From JACVRW01 sp052038485 (GTDB taxonomy: Bacteria; Actinomycetota; Thermoleophilia; Solirubrobacterales; Thermoleophilaceae), in assembly GCA_052038485.1 (NCBI GenBank), contig JBQGCL010000066.1:9422-73421 (forward strand): a stretch of 64,000 nt of DNA. Direction: 5' to 3'. This document shows, piece by piece, positions 34,197 to 42,629 of the stretch (positions within the stretch are counted from its first letter, which is position 1; every line of letters begins with the position of its first letter). A program made the position numbers and the translations under genes. The notes beneath the pieces were generated by a model, which made no database searches, was not told the DNA's origin, and saw only the letters and a list, made by a program, of their open reading frames with translations.

Positions 34197-34832
34197 TCAA
34201 GCAGACGGCGCGGAGGCGCCGTTCTGACCCGACTCCAGGCCACCGCAGATCGCCTCCACGACCAGGCTCTTGGCGTTCTCGTAGTCCTCGTCGGTGCGCG
34301 GGAGCACCTCGAAGATCCACGCGGTGAGCAGCTGCTCGATCGCGCCGTAGAAGCACATGGCGGCGAACTCCGACGGGATCCCGGACTTGAACGAGCCCTC
34401 CTCGCGGGCGGACTCGACGATGCCGGCGATGCCCTCGTAGGCCTCGCGGATCTTGTCCAGGTGGATGGCGCCGAACGAGTTCGCCGCGCGGGTGACCTCG
34501 ACGATGATCACCTTCATCAGATCGGGGTCGTGGCGGTAGGAGTCGATGATGAACGAGGCGACCGCGTGCAGCTTCTCGCGGGCGGGCAGGTCGCGCGCGT
34601 CGATCTCGGCGATCGCGTCGAGCATGATCTGCCAGCGCTCGAGGAAGAGCGTGTTGAGGATCTCCTCCTTGGAGCGGAAGTAGTGGTAGACGAGGCCGTA
34701 GGCGACGCCCGCCTCGTCGGCGACGTCCGAGACGCGGCAGTGGTGGAAGCCGCGCTTGGCGAACACGCGCACGCCGGCGTCCAGGATGACGCGGCGCTTG
34801 TCGACGGCGCCCTGCTTGGCTGCGGTGGCCAT
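34197..34832 (-). CDS. TetR-family regulator (FadR/AcrR-like)
   Basis: 211 aa. HTH at about 15-60 (RRVILDAGVRVFAKRGFHHC, VSDVADEAGVAYGLVYHYF) and a C-terminal domain with FYGAIEQLLTAWIF typical of fatty-acid-responsive TetR proteins. ATG shares one base with the stop of the nitrilase gene. Probable operator: the inverted repeat 35697-35714 in front of the nitrilase and DUF2804 genes. Ligand (possibly an acyl-CoA) is inferred only. Confidence 0.9.
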   Translation of the reverse strand: MATAAKQGAVDKRRVILDAGVRVFAKRGFHHCRVSDVADEAGVAYGLVYHYFRSKEEILNTLFLERWQIMLDAIAEIDARDLPAREKLHAVASFIIDSYRHDPDLMKVIIVEVTRAANSFGAIHLDKIREAYEGIAGIVESAREEGSFKSGIPSEFAAMCFYGAIEQLLTAWIFEVLPRTDEDYENAKSLVVEAICGGLESGQNGASAPSA

Positions 34833-35665
34833 CAGACTCTGGCCTCCTCTGGCCAGCGGTACGCGCCCGGAACGCGGTTGGCGAGGCTGGGCAGCTTCTC
34901 GCGAATCTCGTCCTGGCGGGCGAGGTCGAGGTCGGCGGCGACGAACGTCTCGCTCTCGCCGTCCGCGCGCGCCAGGATCTCGCCCCAGGGGTCGACGATC
35001 ATCGAGTTGCCGTAGCTGTCGCCCTCGGGGCCGCGGCCGCGTCCCTGGCCGGGCGCGATCACGAAGACCTGGTCCTCGATCGCCCGCGCGCGCAGCAGCA
35101 CCTCCCAGTGGGCCTCGCCGGTGACGCGGGTGAAGTTGGCGGGCACGGTGACGATGCGGGCGCCGCCCAAGGCGAGGATCCGGTACAGCTCGGGGAAGCG
35201 CAGGTCGTAGCAGACGGTCAGGCCGAGCTTGGTGCCGTTGGCCGTCTCCGAGAGCACGATCTCGTCGGCCGGCTCGGAGTGCTCGGACTCGCGGTACTCG
35301 ACCCCGCCCACCTCGACGTCGAACATGTGGATCTTGCGGTAGACGGCCTTTAGCTCGCCGTCGGGACCGATGTGGATCGAGGTGTTCGCCACGCGCTCGT
35401 GACCCTCGCGGCGCTCCGCGATCGAGCCGGCGACGAGGTCGATGCCGAGCTCCTGGGCCGTCTTGCTCGCCCACTCGAGCGGGCGCCCGTCGTCGAGCGT
35501 CTCCGCCCCGTCGGCGTAGTCGGCCGCGCTGCCGCGCAGGTCGAGGCGCTCGGGCAGCACGACGAGCTCGGCGCCATCCGCGGCGGCCGCGCGCGTCAGA
35601 CGATCCGCAGCCTCGAGGTTGCGGTCCCTGTCGTTCGTCGATTGGAGCTGCACGGCGGCGGCGCG
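34832..35665 (-). CDS. Carbon-nitrogen hydrolase (nitrilase superfamily, Nit2/omega-amidase-like)
   Basis: 277 aa from GTG 35665, chosen because GGGAGGAG lies 12 nt upstream and the product begins VRAAAVQLQS as family members do. Catalytic triad Glu40 (VVLPERLDL), Lys112 (YRKIHMFD) and Cys153 (TVCYDLRFPELYR). The Cys block matches omega-amidases and deaminated-glutathione amidases, which repair side products of transamination. Followed by its TetR and four small membrane proteins. Its promoter shares an operator with the divergent gene. Confidence 0.92.
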   Translation of the reverse strand, partial: RAAAVQLQSTNDRDRNLEAADRLTRAAAADGAELVVLPERLDLRGSAADYADGAETLDDGRPLEWASKTAQELGIDLVAGSIAERREGHERVANTSIHIGPDGELKAVYRKIHMFDVEVGGVEYRESEHSEPADEIVLSETANGTKLGLTVCYDLRFPELYRILALGGARIVTVPANFTRVTGEAHWEVLLRARAIEDQVFVIAPGQGRGRGPEGDSYGNSMIVDPWGEILARADGESETFVAADLDLARQDEIREKLPSLANRVPGAYRWPEEARV

Positions 35666-35696
35666 CACTCGATCGTCACTCCTCCCTAACAGACAC

Positions 35697-35726
35697 ATTG
35701 ACTGACTAGTCAATCTGGAGTGTACT
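35697..35726. promoter_or_regulatory. TetR-type operator in the nitrilase/DUF2804 divergent promoter
   Basis: Inverted repeat ATTGACT-GACT-AGTCAAT (35697-35714). Each arm contains TTGACT, a -35 candidate: rightward TTGACT (35698-35703), 17 nt, TGTACT (35721-35726), 7 nt, ATG of DUF2804 (leaderless). Leftward TTGACT serves the nitrilase-tetR operon. A repressor here would shut both. Confidence 0.65.
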
Positions 35727-35733
35727 GCGCGCG

Positions 35734-36498
35734 ATGGCCACCCTGCCAATCCGGGGCGACGGCGTGCGTGCGCTCGACCTGCCGCTGCCCCCGGCTCGCA
35801 TGCCCGCCTTTCGCGGCTTGCGCCCGCTCAAGCGCTGGCGCTACGAGGCGGTCTACTCGCCCGAGCTGATGCTGTGCGTCGCCGACGCCCGCATCGCCGG
35901 CGTCGCGCAGCGCTGGTGGGCGGTGGCGCTGCCGGATGGGCGGCTGTTCGAGGGGGCGCGCGACACGCCGATCTCACTCTCGCTCGCCGAAGCGCCCGGC
36001 GTCGAGGTGGTCTCGCCGCATGGCCACTCCTACATCTGGACACGCAAGCAAGCGGGTCTCCCCGTTACTGCTTCCGTTCGCTTGCCTCACGCCAACTACA
36101 GCATCGAGGGCGAGTACGGCTTCGTGGATGAGTCGGCGGGTTATCACGCGCGGCACACGGTGTGGCGCTGGTCCGCGGGCGTTGGGCGCTTGCGCGACGG
36201 CCGCTCGGTCGCGTGGAACCTCGTCGACGGGGTGCACGACGCGCCGAGCGCCAGCGAACGCACCGTGTGGGTTTCCGGCGAGCCGCACGAGGTCGAGCCC
36301 CTGGAGTTCGCCGAGGATCTGTCGGCGGTCGGCGGGCTGCGCTTCACGGAGTGGTGCGCGCGCGAGGACCACACCAACCGACTGTTGATGCGCAGCGACT
36401 ACCGCCAGCCGTTCGGCTCGTTCGAGGGGGAGCTACCGGGTGGGCTCGAGCTCGAGTCGGGCTACGGTGTGATGGAGTGGCACGACGTGCGCTGGTAG
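35734..36498 (+). CDS. DUF2804 family protein
   Basis: 254 aa. LRPLKRWRYEAVYSPELMLC, then GYHARHTVWRWSAGVG, RSVAWNLVDGVHDAPSASER and TVWVSGEPHEVEPLEF: the DUF2804 pattern. These resemble intracellular lipocalin/ carotenoid-1,2-hydratase-like beta barrels; function unknown. Divergent from nitrilase-tetR with a shared operator, so probably under the same repressor. Its end overlaps the following lipoprotein gene by 22 nt. Confidence 0.87.
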   Translation: MATLPIRGDGVRALDLPLPPARMPAFRGLRPLKRWRYEAVYSPELMLCVADARIAGVAQRWWAVALPDGRLFEGARDTPISLSLAEAPGVEVVSPHGHSYIWTRKQAGLPVTASVRLPHANYSIEGEYGFVDESAGYHARHTVWRWSAGVGRLRDGRSVAWNLVDGVHDAPSASERTVWVSGEPHEVEPLEFAEDLSAVGGLRFTEWCAREDHTNRLLMRSDYRQPFGSFEGELPGGLELESGYGVMEWHDVRW

Positions 36499-37568
36499 CA
36501 GCGACCATTGCCGCCGCCCTCGCTGTGGCGGCTTGCGGAGGAGGCGACTCGTCAGACGACCAGCAGGCTCCGGACCGGCCGGAGCCGCTGTTGGGCGTGA
36601 CGAGCGGAACGCTGCTGGAGCAGGACGCGCCGCTGGCCTCGGAGGTACGGGCGATGAAGGCGGCCGGGGTGACGGCGCTGCGAGCGCCGTTCTACTGGTG
36701 GACGTTGCAACCGGCGGAGGGTCCGCCGAACTTCGCCAGCACCGACCCGCTGGTCGAAGCTGCCTCTCGGGCGGGGATCGAGCTGCTGCCGATCGCGCTC
36801 GGTACGCCGGCGTGGGCGGCGCGCCATCCCGAGAAGCGCAACTCGCCACCGGCGGGGACTTCGGCCTACGCCGACTTCATGACCGCACTGATCGGGCGCT
36901 ACGGGCCGTCCGGGTCGTTTTGGAAGGAGCACCCGGACGTGCCGAAGCTGCCGATCAGGCACTGGCAGCTGTGGAACGAGCCGGACCACCTGCACTACTG
37001 GTCGGACCAGCCGTACGCGCGCGACTACGTCGCGCTGGCTCGGGCTGCCCGGAAGGCAATGAAGGCGGCGGACCCCGGTGCTGTTGTCGTGATGTCGGGG
37101 TTCGCGGACCGGTCATGGGACTCGATCGCGGCCGTCTACCGGGCCGGCGGTCGCGGGGTCTTCGACGCGGTCGCGATCCACCCGTACACCTTCGAGGTGC
37201 GCAACGTGCTGCGGATCGTGGAGTTCGCCCGCCGGGAGCTGGACAAGGCCGGCGACCCGGACCGCCCGCTCTGGCTGACCGAGGTCACCTGGTCGTCGGG
37301 CAAGCGCCCCGGCGTGACACCGGCCCCGTTCGAGACGACCCCCGAGGACCAAGCCGCCCGACTGAGCGCGGCCCTCCCGCTCCTCATCCGCGAGCGCCAC
37401 CGGCTCGGCATCGAACGCATCTTCTGGGAGAACTGGATCTCCCGAGACAGCAACCACGCCAACCCATTCGACTTCTCGGGCCTCCGCGTCCTCGAGCCGG
37501 ACGGCAGCGTTCGCCCGAAGCCCGCCTTCGCCGCGTTCAAGCGGATCGCCCTGGCCCAGCAGGACTGA
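36477..37568 (+). CDS. Lipoprotein glycoside hydrolase, clan GH-A (GH39/GH42-like)
   Basis: 363 aa. Signal ends in a lipobox (LAVAAC, Cys20) followed by a Gly/Ser/Asp linker, so surface-anchored lipoprotein. TIM-barrel with WNEPD (acid/base Glu168) and WLTEVTWSS (nucleophile Glu269), positions typical for GH-A retaining glycosidases. Family assignment within the clan is uncertain. GTG start lies inside the DUF2804 3' end. Overlaps the convergent AbiEi-like gene by 32 nt. Confidence 0.85.
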   Translation: MARRALVAATIAAALAVAACGGGDSSDDQQAPDRPEPLLGVTSGTLLEQDAPLASEVRAMKAAGVTALRAPFYWWTLQPAEGPPNFASTDPLVEAASRAGIELLPIALGTPAWAARHPEKRNSPPAGTSAYADFMTALIGRYGPSGSFWKEHPDVPKLPIRHWQLWNEPDHLHYWSDQPYARDYVALARAARKAMKAADPGAVVVMSGFADRSWDSIAAVYRAGGRGVFDAVAIHPYTFEVRNVLRIVEFARRELDKAGDPDRPLWLTEVTWSSGKRPGVTPAPFETTPEDQAARLSAALPLLIRERHRLGIERIFWENWISRDSNHANPFDFSGLRVLEPDGSVRPKPAFAAFKRIALAQQD

Positions 37569-38480
37569 GCAGGGCCTCGACGACGGCAATCGCGGCAGCC
37601 GGTTCTCGCGTGAGCGCTCTGTCCGTGATGCGGATTGGGCGCCAGCCTGCGGCTTGAGCCCGGCGGTCGCGCTCGCGATCTCGCTCGAACGCCTCCGTGG
37701 TCAGATGCCAGGCGCGGCTGTCGAGCTCGACGATCACCCGGGCCTCACGCCAGACGCAGTCGACCTCGATCGGGTCGCCGCCGACGTCCAGCCAGACGTT
37801 CGTATCCGGCAGCGGGAGACCGGCCCGCTCCACCAACGCCAGGAAGCTCCGCTCGAGCTCGCTCTTGGTGACGAGCGGGCGGAGCCCCTCCCTCACGGCC
37901 GCCTTCAGGCTCGCGGTGCCCCGGCGCCGGTCATGCCGTTCGAGCAGGGCCACCAGGGGAGTGTTGTCGGTCAGCCGCAGCGCCTCGGCCCCTCGAGCGC
38001 CCGGTTGAGCTCATGCGGCTGGAGGACGGCGGCTAGATCCAGCAGCGTTCGAGCGGGCGTCGTGACGGGGATCCCGTCCAGGACGGTCCGCTCGTCGGGG
38101 GCGACGGCGGCCGTATGGGTCCGGATCCCGATCCGGGACTTCACGTCTCGCGGCAGCGCTATGTCCACGGTTGTCCGCCAGCCTTCGAGGATCCCCCACC
38201 GCGTGGCCGCCGAGCGATGGCTGAGAACCGCGTCCAATCCGTAGGCGAGGATCGCGGCCCTGCACCACCCGGCCTGTGAGAGCTTGCGGTGCCCGACGGC
38301 GTACACGCCACGATGGATCGGACGCAGACGCATCGACTCGAGCCGCCGCCCGATCGCATTCCGGCCGACGCCCCTCCCCAACAGCTGACTCCGGGAGACC
38401 ACGCCGTGCTGCGCGTCGGCGAGCCGTGCGATGACGCGATCCACCTCGCCCCGCCCGCGAATCGATGGTTTGACACCCAT
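37537..38480 (-). pseudogene. AbiEi-domain/DUF559 protein with a frameshift
   Basis: Two frames together make one normal protein of about 310 aa. The first (from ATG 38480) has the AbiEi N-terminal winged helix (VIARLADAQHGVVSRSQLLG, HRGVYAVGHRKLSQAG, GIPVTTPARTLLDLAAVL) and stops at 37971 after GPRRCG. The second, in another frame, resumes with EALRLTDNTPLVALLERHDR and carries DUF559, a Vsr/PD-(D/E)XK-like fold (VIVELDSRAWHLTTEAFERD). Adding one base near the GGGG run at 37989-37992 restores the frame. Domain is related to type IV toxin-antitoxin antitoxins, but no AbiEii toxin is adjacent. Confidence 0.75.
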
Positions 38481-38569
38481 AGGGTGCTCAACGTCGGATT
38501 CGCCGGACATGGCCGGATCGTGGCCGGATGTGTGCGACGCGTGGGCCTCGGTCCGTAACGTTTCGGGCA

Positions 38570-39592
38570 ATGAAAAGCGCTCTGATTGCGCTTGCGTTGA
38601 TGGCTGCACAGCACGTCGGGGTTGCCCCGGCGTCGAGGGTCGAGTTCACGGTGGCGGCCAGCGGCGATTTCCTGATCCACACTCCGGTGGCCGCGCAGGC
38701 GCTCGCCAACGGGGGTGGGCGGCGCTACGACTTCCGGCCGATGTTCCGCTCGATTCGGGCGCGTGTCGCCGGTGCCGATCTCGCCCTCTGTCACATGGAG
38801 ACGCCGCTCGTGCCGGGCCCGGTTCAGGGCTACCCGAGCTTCCGCACACCGCCCGCTCTCGCCGGTGACATCAAGGCGATCGGCTGGGATGTGTGCAGCA
38901 CCGCCTCGAACCACTCACTCGACGCCGGTCAGTACGGCATCGGGACCACGCTGAGGGCCCTCGACCGCGCCGGACTCAGGCACGCCGGGACAGCGCGATC
39001 ACGTGAGGAGGCAACCGAGTCGACCATCCTCGAGGCCAAGGGGATCAAGGTCGGCTTCGTTTCCTTCACCGCTGTCTCCAACGGCCAGGTCGTCCCCCAC
39101 CCCTGGAGCTTCAACTGGGCGAGCGCCGGCCGCATCCTCGCGGATGCGCGCAAGGCCAGGCGCCGCGGGGCCGATGCCGTGATCGTCAACCTCCACTGGG
39201 GCACCGAGTTCAGCCACGCCGTCTCGGCGTCGCAATGGGCGCTCGCCAAGCGGCTCACGAGGAGCCCGGCGATCACCGCCGTCGTCGGCCAGCACGTCCA
39301 CGTCGTCCAGCCGATTAGCTGGGTCCATGGCAAGCCGGTCGTCTTCGGCGAGGGCAACCTCGTCTCCAACCAGACCGCCGCCTGCTGCCCGGCCGAGTCG
39401 CAGGACGGCCTCGTCGCTCTGATCGACTTCGTGGCCAAGGACGGCCGCGTCAAGGCCAGGCGCGTGCGCTACATCCCCGTCTGGGTCCGCCACCCGGACT
39501 ACCGCGTGCTGCCCGCCAGGCCCGGCTCGCTGTCGTGGAAGCGAACGGTGGCCGCGGCCGGGCGCCGTCGCGGCATTCGCCCGACCGGTTAG
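38570..39592 (+). CDS. CapA/PgsA-like secreted metallophosphatase
   Basis: 340 aa with signal peptide (1-20). The CapA (poly-gamma-glutamate capsule) fold is a calcineurin-like phosphoesterase: ASGDFLIH, LCHMETPLV, CSTASNHSLDAGQYGI, VIVNLHWGTEFSH and VVGQHVHVVQP supply the metal-binding Asp, Glu, Asn and His residues. No capBC ligase genes nearby, so capsule synthesis is not implied. TAACGT (38556-38561) 8 nt before the ATG; leaderless. Ends 12 nt before the alcohol dehydrogenase gene. Confidence 0.88.
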   Translation: MKSALIALALMAAQHVGVAPASRVEFTVAASGDFLIHTPVAAQALANGGGRRYDFRPMFRSIRARVAGADLALCHMETPLVPGPVQGYPSFRTPPALAGDIKAIGWDVCSTASNHSLDAGQYGIGTTLRALDRAGLRHAGTARSREEATESTILEAKGIKVGFVSFTAVSNGQVVPHPWSFNWASAGRILADARKARRRGADAVIVNLHWGTEFSHAVSASQWALAKRLTRSPAITAVVGQHVHVVQPISWVHGKPVVFGEGNLVSNQTAACCPAESQDGLVALIDFVAKDGRVKARRVRYIPVWVRHPDYRVLPARPGSLSWKRTVAAAGRRRGIRPTG

Positions 39593-39604
39593 GGTCCGCG
39601 CACC

Positions 39605-40711
39605 GTGAAGATCCGCGCCGCCGTGCTCGAGGAGTTCGCCCAGCCGCTCGTCATTCAGGACGTCGAGCTCGACGGTCCGGGTCCCGGTGAGGTGCTGGTG
39701 CGGCTGGCCGCCTGCGGCGTCTGCCACACCGACCTCTACACGGCCAGTGGCGCGGACCCCTCCGGCTACGCCCCCACCGTGCTCGGGCACGAGGGCGCCG
39801 GGGTCGTCGAAGCGATCGGCGAGGGCGTGACCGGCCTCGCGCCCGGCGACCACGTCGTCACGCTCTTCTCGCCCCAGTGCCGCGAGTGCATCCACTGCCA
39901 GTCCCCGAAGACCAACCTCTGCCTGGCGATCCGCGAGCAGCAGAACCTCGGCTACCTCCCCGACGGCACCACCCGCCTCAACCGCGACGGCGAGCGCATC
40001 CGCCACTTCATGGGCACCAGCACCTTCGCCGAGGCCACCGTGATGCCCGAGATAGCCCTCGCCAAGGTCGCCCCCGAGGCTCCGCTCGACGTCATCTGCA
40101 CGCTCGCCTGCGGGGCCACAACGGGGATCGGCGCCGCCCTCTACATCGCCAAGGTCGAGGCGGGCTCGACCTGCGTCGTGTTCGGCGCAGGCCTGGTCGG
40201 CCTCGGCGCCGTCGCCGGCTGCCGGCTCGCCGGCGCCGAGCGGATCGTCGTCTTCGACCTCTCCGAGGAACGGCTCGAGCACGCCCGCGCCCAGGGCGCC
40301 ACCGACACGCTCGTCGGCGGCCCCGAGTCGGTCGACCGCGTGCTGGAGATGACCGACGGCTTCGGCGCCGACTACACGTTCGAGGCGACCGGCAACGTCG
40401 CCGTCATGCGCCAGGCCGTCGAGTCGGCCCGAATGGGCTGGGGCCTGTGCACGGTCGCCGGCGTGGCCGGCAAGGGCGAGGTGCTCGAGATCGTCCCGCG
40501 CTTCCTGATCACCGGCCGCCGCGTCGCCGGCGCAAGCTTCGGCGGCGCCAAGGGCCGCGACCGCGTGCCCGAGCTCGTCGACCTCTACCTGAAGGGCGAC
40601 CTCGACCTCGAGTCGCTCGTGACCAACCGCGTGAAGCTCGACCAGGTCAACGACGCGTTCGACGCGATGGAGCGCCAGGAAGGCATCCGTACGGTCATCA
40701 CGTACGCCTAG
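39605..40711 (+). CDS. Zinc-dependent alcohol dehydrogenase, class III type
   Basis: 368 aa medium-chain dehydrogenase. Catalytic zinc site: CGVCHTDLYT and GHEGAGVVEAIGEGV; structural zinc lobe: Cys cluster in SPQCRECIHCQSPKTNLC; NAD site VVFGAGLVGLGAVAG. The pattern is that of class III/NDMA- or thiol-dependent formaldehyde or aldehyde dehydrogenases. GTG start with TAGGGT (39590-39595) 9 nt upstream. Its stop shares CTAG with the convergent merR. Convergent operon holds a racemase and BKACE enzyme, so a catabolic role is plausible. Confidence 0.93.
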   Translation: MKIRAAVLEEFAQPLVIQDVELDGPGPGEVLVRLAACGVCHTDLYTASGADPSGYAPTVLGHEGAGVVEAIGEGVTGLAPGDHVVTLFSPQCRECIHCQSPKTNLCLAIREQQNLGYLPDGTTRLNRDGERIRHFMGTSTFAEATVMPEIALAKVAPEAPLDVICTLACGATTGIGAALYIAKVEAGSTCVVFGAGLVGLGAVAGCRLAGAERIVVFDLSEERLEHARAQGATDTLVGGPESVDRVLEMTDGFGADYTFEATGNVAVMRQAVESARMGWGLCTVAGVAGKGEVLEIVPRFLITGRRVAGASFGGAKGRDRVPELVDLYLKGDLDLESLVTNRVKLDQVNDAFDAMERQEGIRTVITYA

Positions 40712-41412
40712 CCGCGAGCGGCTCGCTGGCGGCGCAGCTCGGCCACCAGCGCCTTCTGGTGCAGCGCGGCGATCAGGTCGTTGAGCGGCGACGTCCCGGC
40801 CGCGATCAGGTCCGTCGCGCGGTCGGGGTCGAGCTCGCCGGCGAGGCGGTCCATCAGCACCTGGACCTCCTCCTTGACCAGCTCCTCCAGGGCGCGCTTG
40901 TACCGCAGCGTGTCGTAGACGGTGAAGCCGATCCGCTCGTCGTAGCCGCCCGCGCGGAAGCGGCCGATCGCCTCCACGATCTCCACGTCGCGCGGGCCGT
41001 AGCCGCGCGAGGTCGGCGTCAGCACTTCGAGCTCCGCCAGCCGCTCCAGCACCTCCTGCGGGATCTCGTAGCGGCGCCGCAGCTCCGCGGCCGAGACGCG
41101 CTTGCGCTCGCCGGCCAGCGCCCGCTCGAGGATGCGGTCCTCGAGCTCCACCAGCGCCGCCGCCCGCTCCGGGTCCTCGTCGAGCATCGACTTGATCACC
41201 GCCAGCGGCATGAAGCGCTCCTCCTGGAGCTGCTTGATCAGCCTGATCCGCTCGACGAACTCGCGCGGGTAGTAGGCCATGTTGCGCGACGTCTTGACGA
41301 CCTCGTGCCCGTCCCCCAGCAGCCCCTCGCGCAGGTAGTGCTTGATCGTGCCCGCGCTGACGCCGCTCGCCTCGGCCAGCTCCTTCATCTTGAGCAGGCC
41401 GTTCTCGTTCAC
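40708..41412 (-). CDS. MerR-family regulator
   Basis: 234 aa, long for the family. HTH at about 8-75 (MKELAEASGVSAGTIKHYLR, KTSRNMAYYPREFVERIRLI), then a helical domain without metal-binding cysteines. Last gene of the BKACE-racemase operon, coupled by GTGA to the racemase, so it is likely to control this operon or the convergent dehydrogenase in response to an organic effector. Confidence 0.9.
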   Translation of the reverse strand: MNENGLLKMKELAEASGVSAGTIKHYLREGLLGDGHEVVKTSRNMAYYPREFVERIRLIKQLQEERFMPLAVIKSMLDEDPERAAALVELEDRILERALAGERKRVSAAELRRRYEIPQEVLERLAELEVLTPTSRGYGPRDVEIVEAIGRFRAGGYDERIGFTVYDTLRYKRALEELVKEEVQVLMDRLAGELDPDRATDLIAAGTSPLNDLIAALHQKALVAELRRQRAARG

Positions 41413-42629
41413 CCCAGGAAGCTCCCCTGCGCGTCAGCGGCCGCCCCCGCCGCCGCACCCGACTCGATCAGAGCGGCGACCTCGTCGTCGCTATAGCCCA
41501 GGCCGGCGAGGACCTGATGCGTGTGCTCGCCCAAGGCCGGCCCGGGCCCCGCCGGAGCGCCCGGCGTGCGCGACAGCTTCACCGGCACGCCCAGCAGCCG
41601 CACGCCATCGGTCCCGGGCTGGTCGACCTCGACGACCATCTCGCGCGCCCGGACCAGCTCCGAGGAGAGCGCCTCGTCGAGGCCGAGCACGGGCTCGAGG
41701 CAGCAGTCGTGCTGCTCGGCGAACTCGTGCCACTCGTCGCGGGTGCGCTCGCGGAAGAGCGCCTCCACCTCGGCGTGCGCCTCCGAGCCCGGCGCGGAGA
41801 ACTGCTTCTCGATCAGGTCCTCGCGCCCGACGCCGCGGCACCACGCCTGCCAGAACTTCGGCTCGAGCGCGCCCAGCGTGACCCAGCCGTCCTTGCACTC
41901 GTAGGGCCGGTAGCAGACCAGGCTCCCCGCGAGCTCGAGCCCGCCGCGACCCGGGGCGACGCCCTCGGCCAGGTAGCGCGCCGCCACCATCGCGAGCCAG
42001 GACAGCGACCCGTCGAACATCGACACGTCGACGAGCTGGCCCTCGCCGCTCCGATCGCGCTCGCGCAGCGCGGCCAGGATGCCGAACGCCGCCATCAGCG
42101 CGCCCCCGCCCAGGTCGGCGATCTGGCCGGCCGCCTGCACCGGCGGGCCGCCGGCGTCGCCGGACAGTCCGAGCAGCCCGTTGAGCCCGAGGTAGTTCAT
42201 GTCGTGGCCCGAGCGCGCCGTGTAGGGCCCGTCCTGGCCGTAGCCGGTGATCGCGCAGTAGACCAGCCGCGGGTTCTCCTCGCGCAGCCGCTCGTAGCCC
42301 ACTCCCAAGCGCTCCATCACGCCCGGCCGGAACGACTCGAGCAACACGTCGTGCGATCGCACCAGCCGCAGCAGCACCTCGCGGCCCGCCTCCTCCTTGA
42401 GGTTGAGCCGGATCGAGCGCTTGCCGCGGTTGAGCGACAGGAACAGCGCCGACTTGGCGGTGTCGTCGGCGCCCTCGTAGTAGGGCGGCGACCAGCGCAC
42501 GTAGTCGCCCATCCCGGTGTCCTCGACCTTGAGCACGTCCGCCCCGAAGTCCGCCAGCAGCAGGGAGCAGAAGCCGCCCGGCAGCAGCCGCGACAGGTCG
42601 AGCACCCTGATGTCAGACAGCGCGTTCAT
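41409..42629 (-). CDS. CaiB/BaiF family enzyme, likely alpha-methylacyl-CoA racemase
   Basis: 406 aa. Class III CoA-transferase fold (IRVLDLSRLLPGGFCSLLLA, SFRPGVMERLGVGYERL). The residues point to the racemase branch: GHDMNY gives His142, QIADLGGG Asp172 and YRPYECKDG Glu244, matching His126/Asp156/Glu241 of mycobacterial MCR. MCR interconverts 2R/2S methylacyl-CoAs so that branched chains can enter beta-oxidation. Asp143 is also the position of the CoA-transferase nucleophile, so transferase activity is the alternative. Coupled to the BKACE gene by ATGA. Confidence 0.85.
   Translation of the reverse strand: MNALSDIRVLDLSRLLPGGFCSLLLADFGADVLKVEDTGMGDYVRWSPPYYEGADDTAKSALFLSLNRGKRSIRLNLKEEAGREVLLRLVRSHDVLLESFRPGVMERLGVGYERLREENPRLVYCAITGYGQDGPYTARSGHDMNYLGLNGLLGLSGDAGGPPVQAAGQIADLGGGALMAAFGILAALRERDRSGEGQLVDVSMFDGSLSWLAMVAARYLAEGVAPGRGGLELAGSLVCYRPYECKDGWVTLGALEPKFWQAWCRGVGREDLIEKQFSAPGSEAHAEVEALFRERTRDEWHEFAEQHDCCLEPVLGLDEALSSELVRAREMVVEVDQPGTDGVRLLGVPVKLSRTPGAPAGPGPALGEHTHQVLAGLGYSDDEVAALIESGAAAGAAADAQGSFLG

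Noticed and set aside
37537..38480. Complete type IV toxin-antitoxin system
   Set aside because: Only an AbiEi-like antitoxin domain is present; no AbiEii nucleotidyltransferase on either side, and the gene is frameshifted.
38570..39592. Poly-gamma-glutamate capsule locus
   Set aside because: CapA-like fold only; capB and capC ligase genes are absent.
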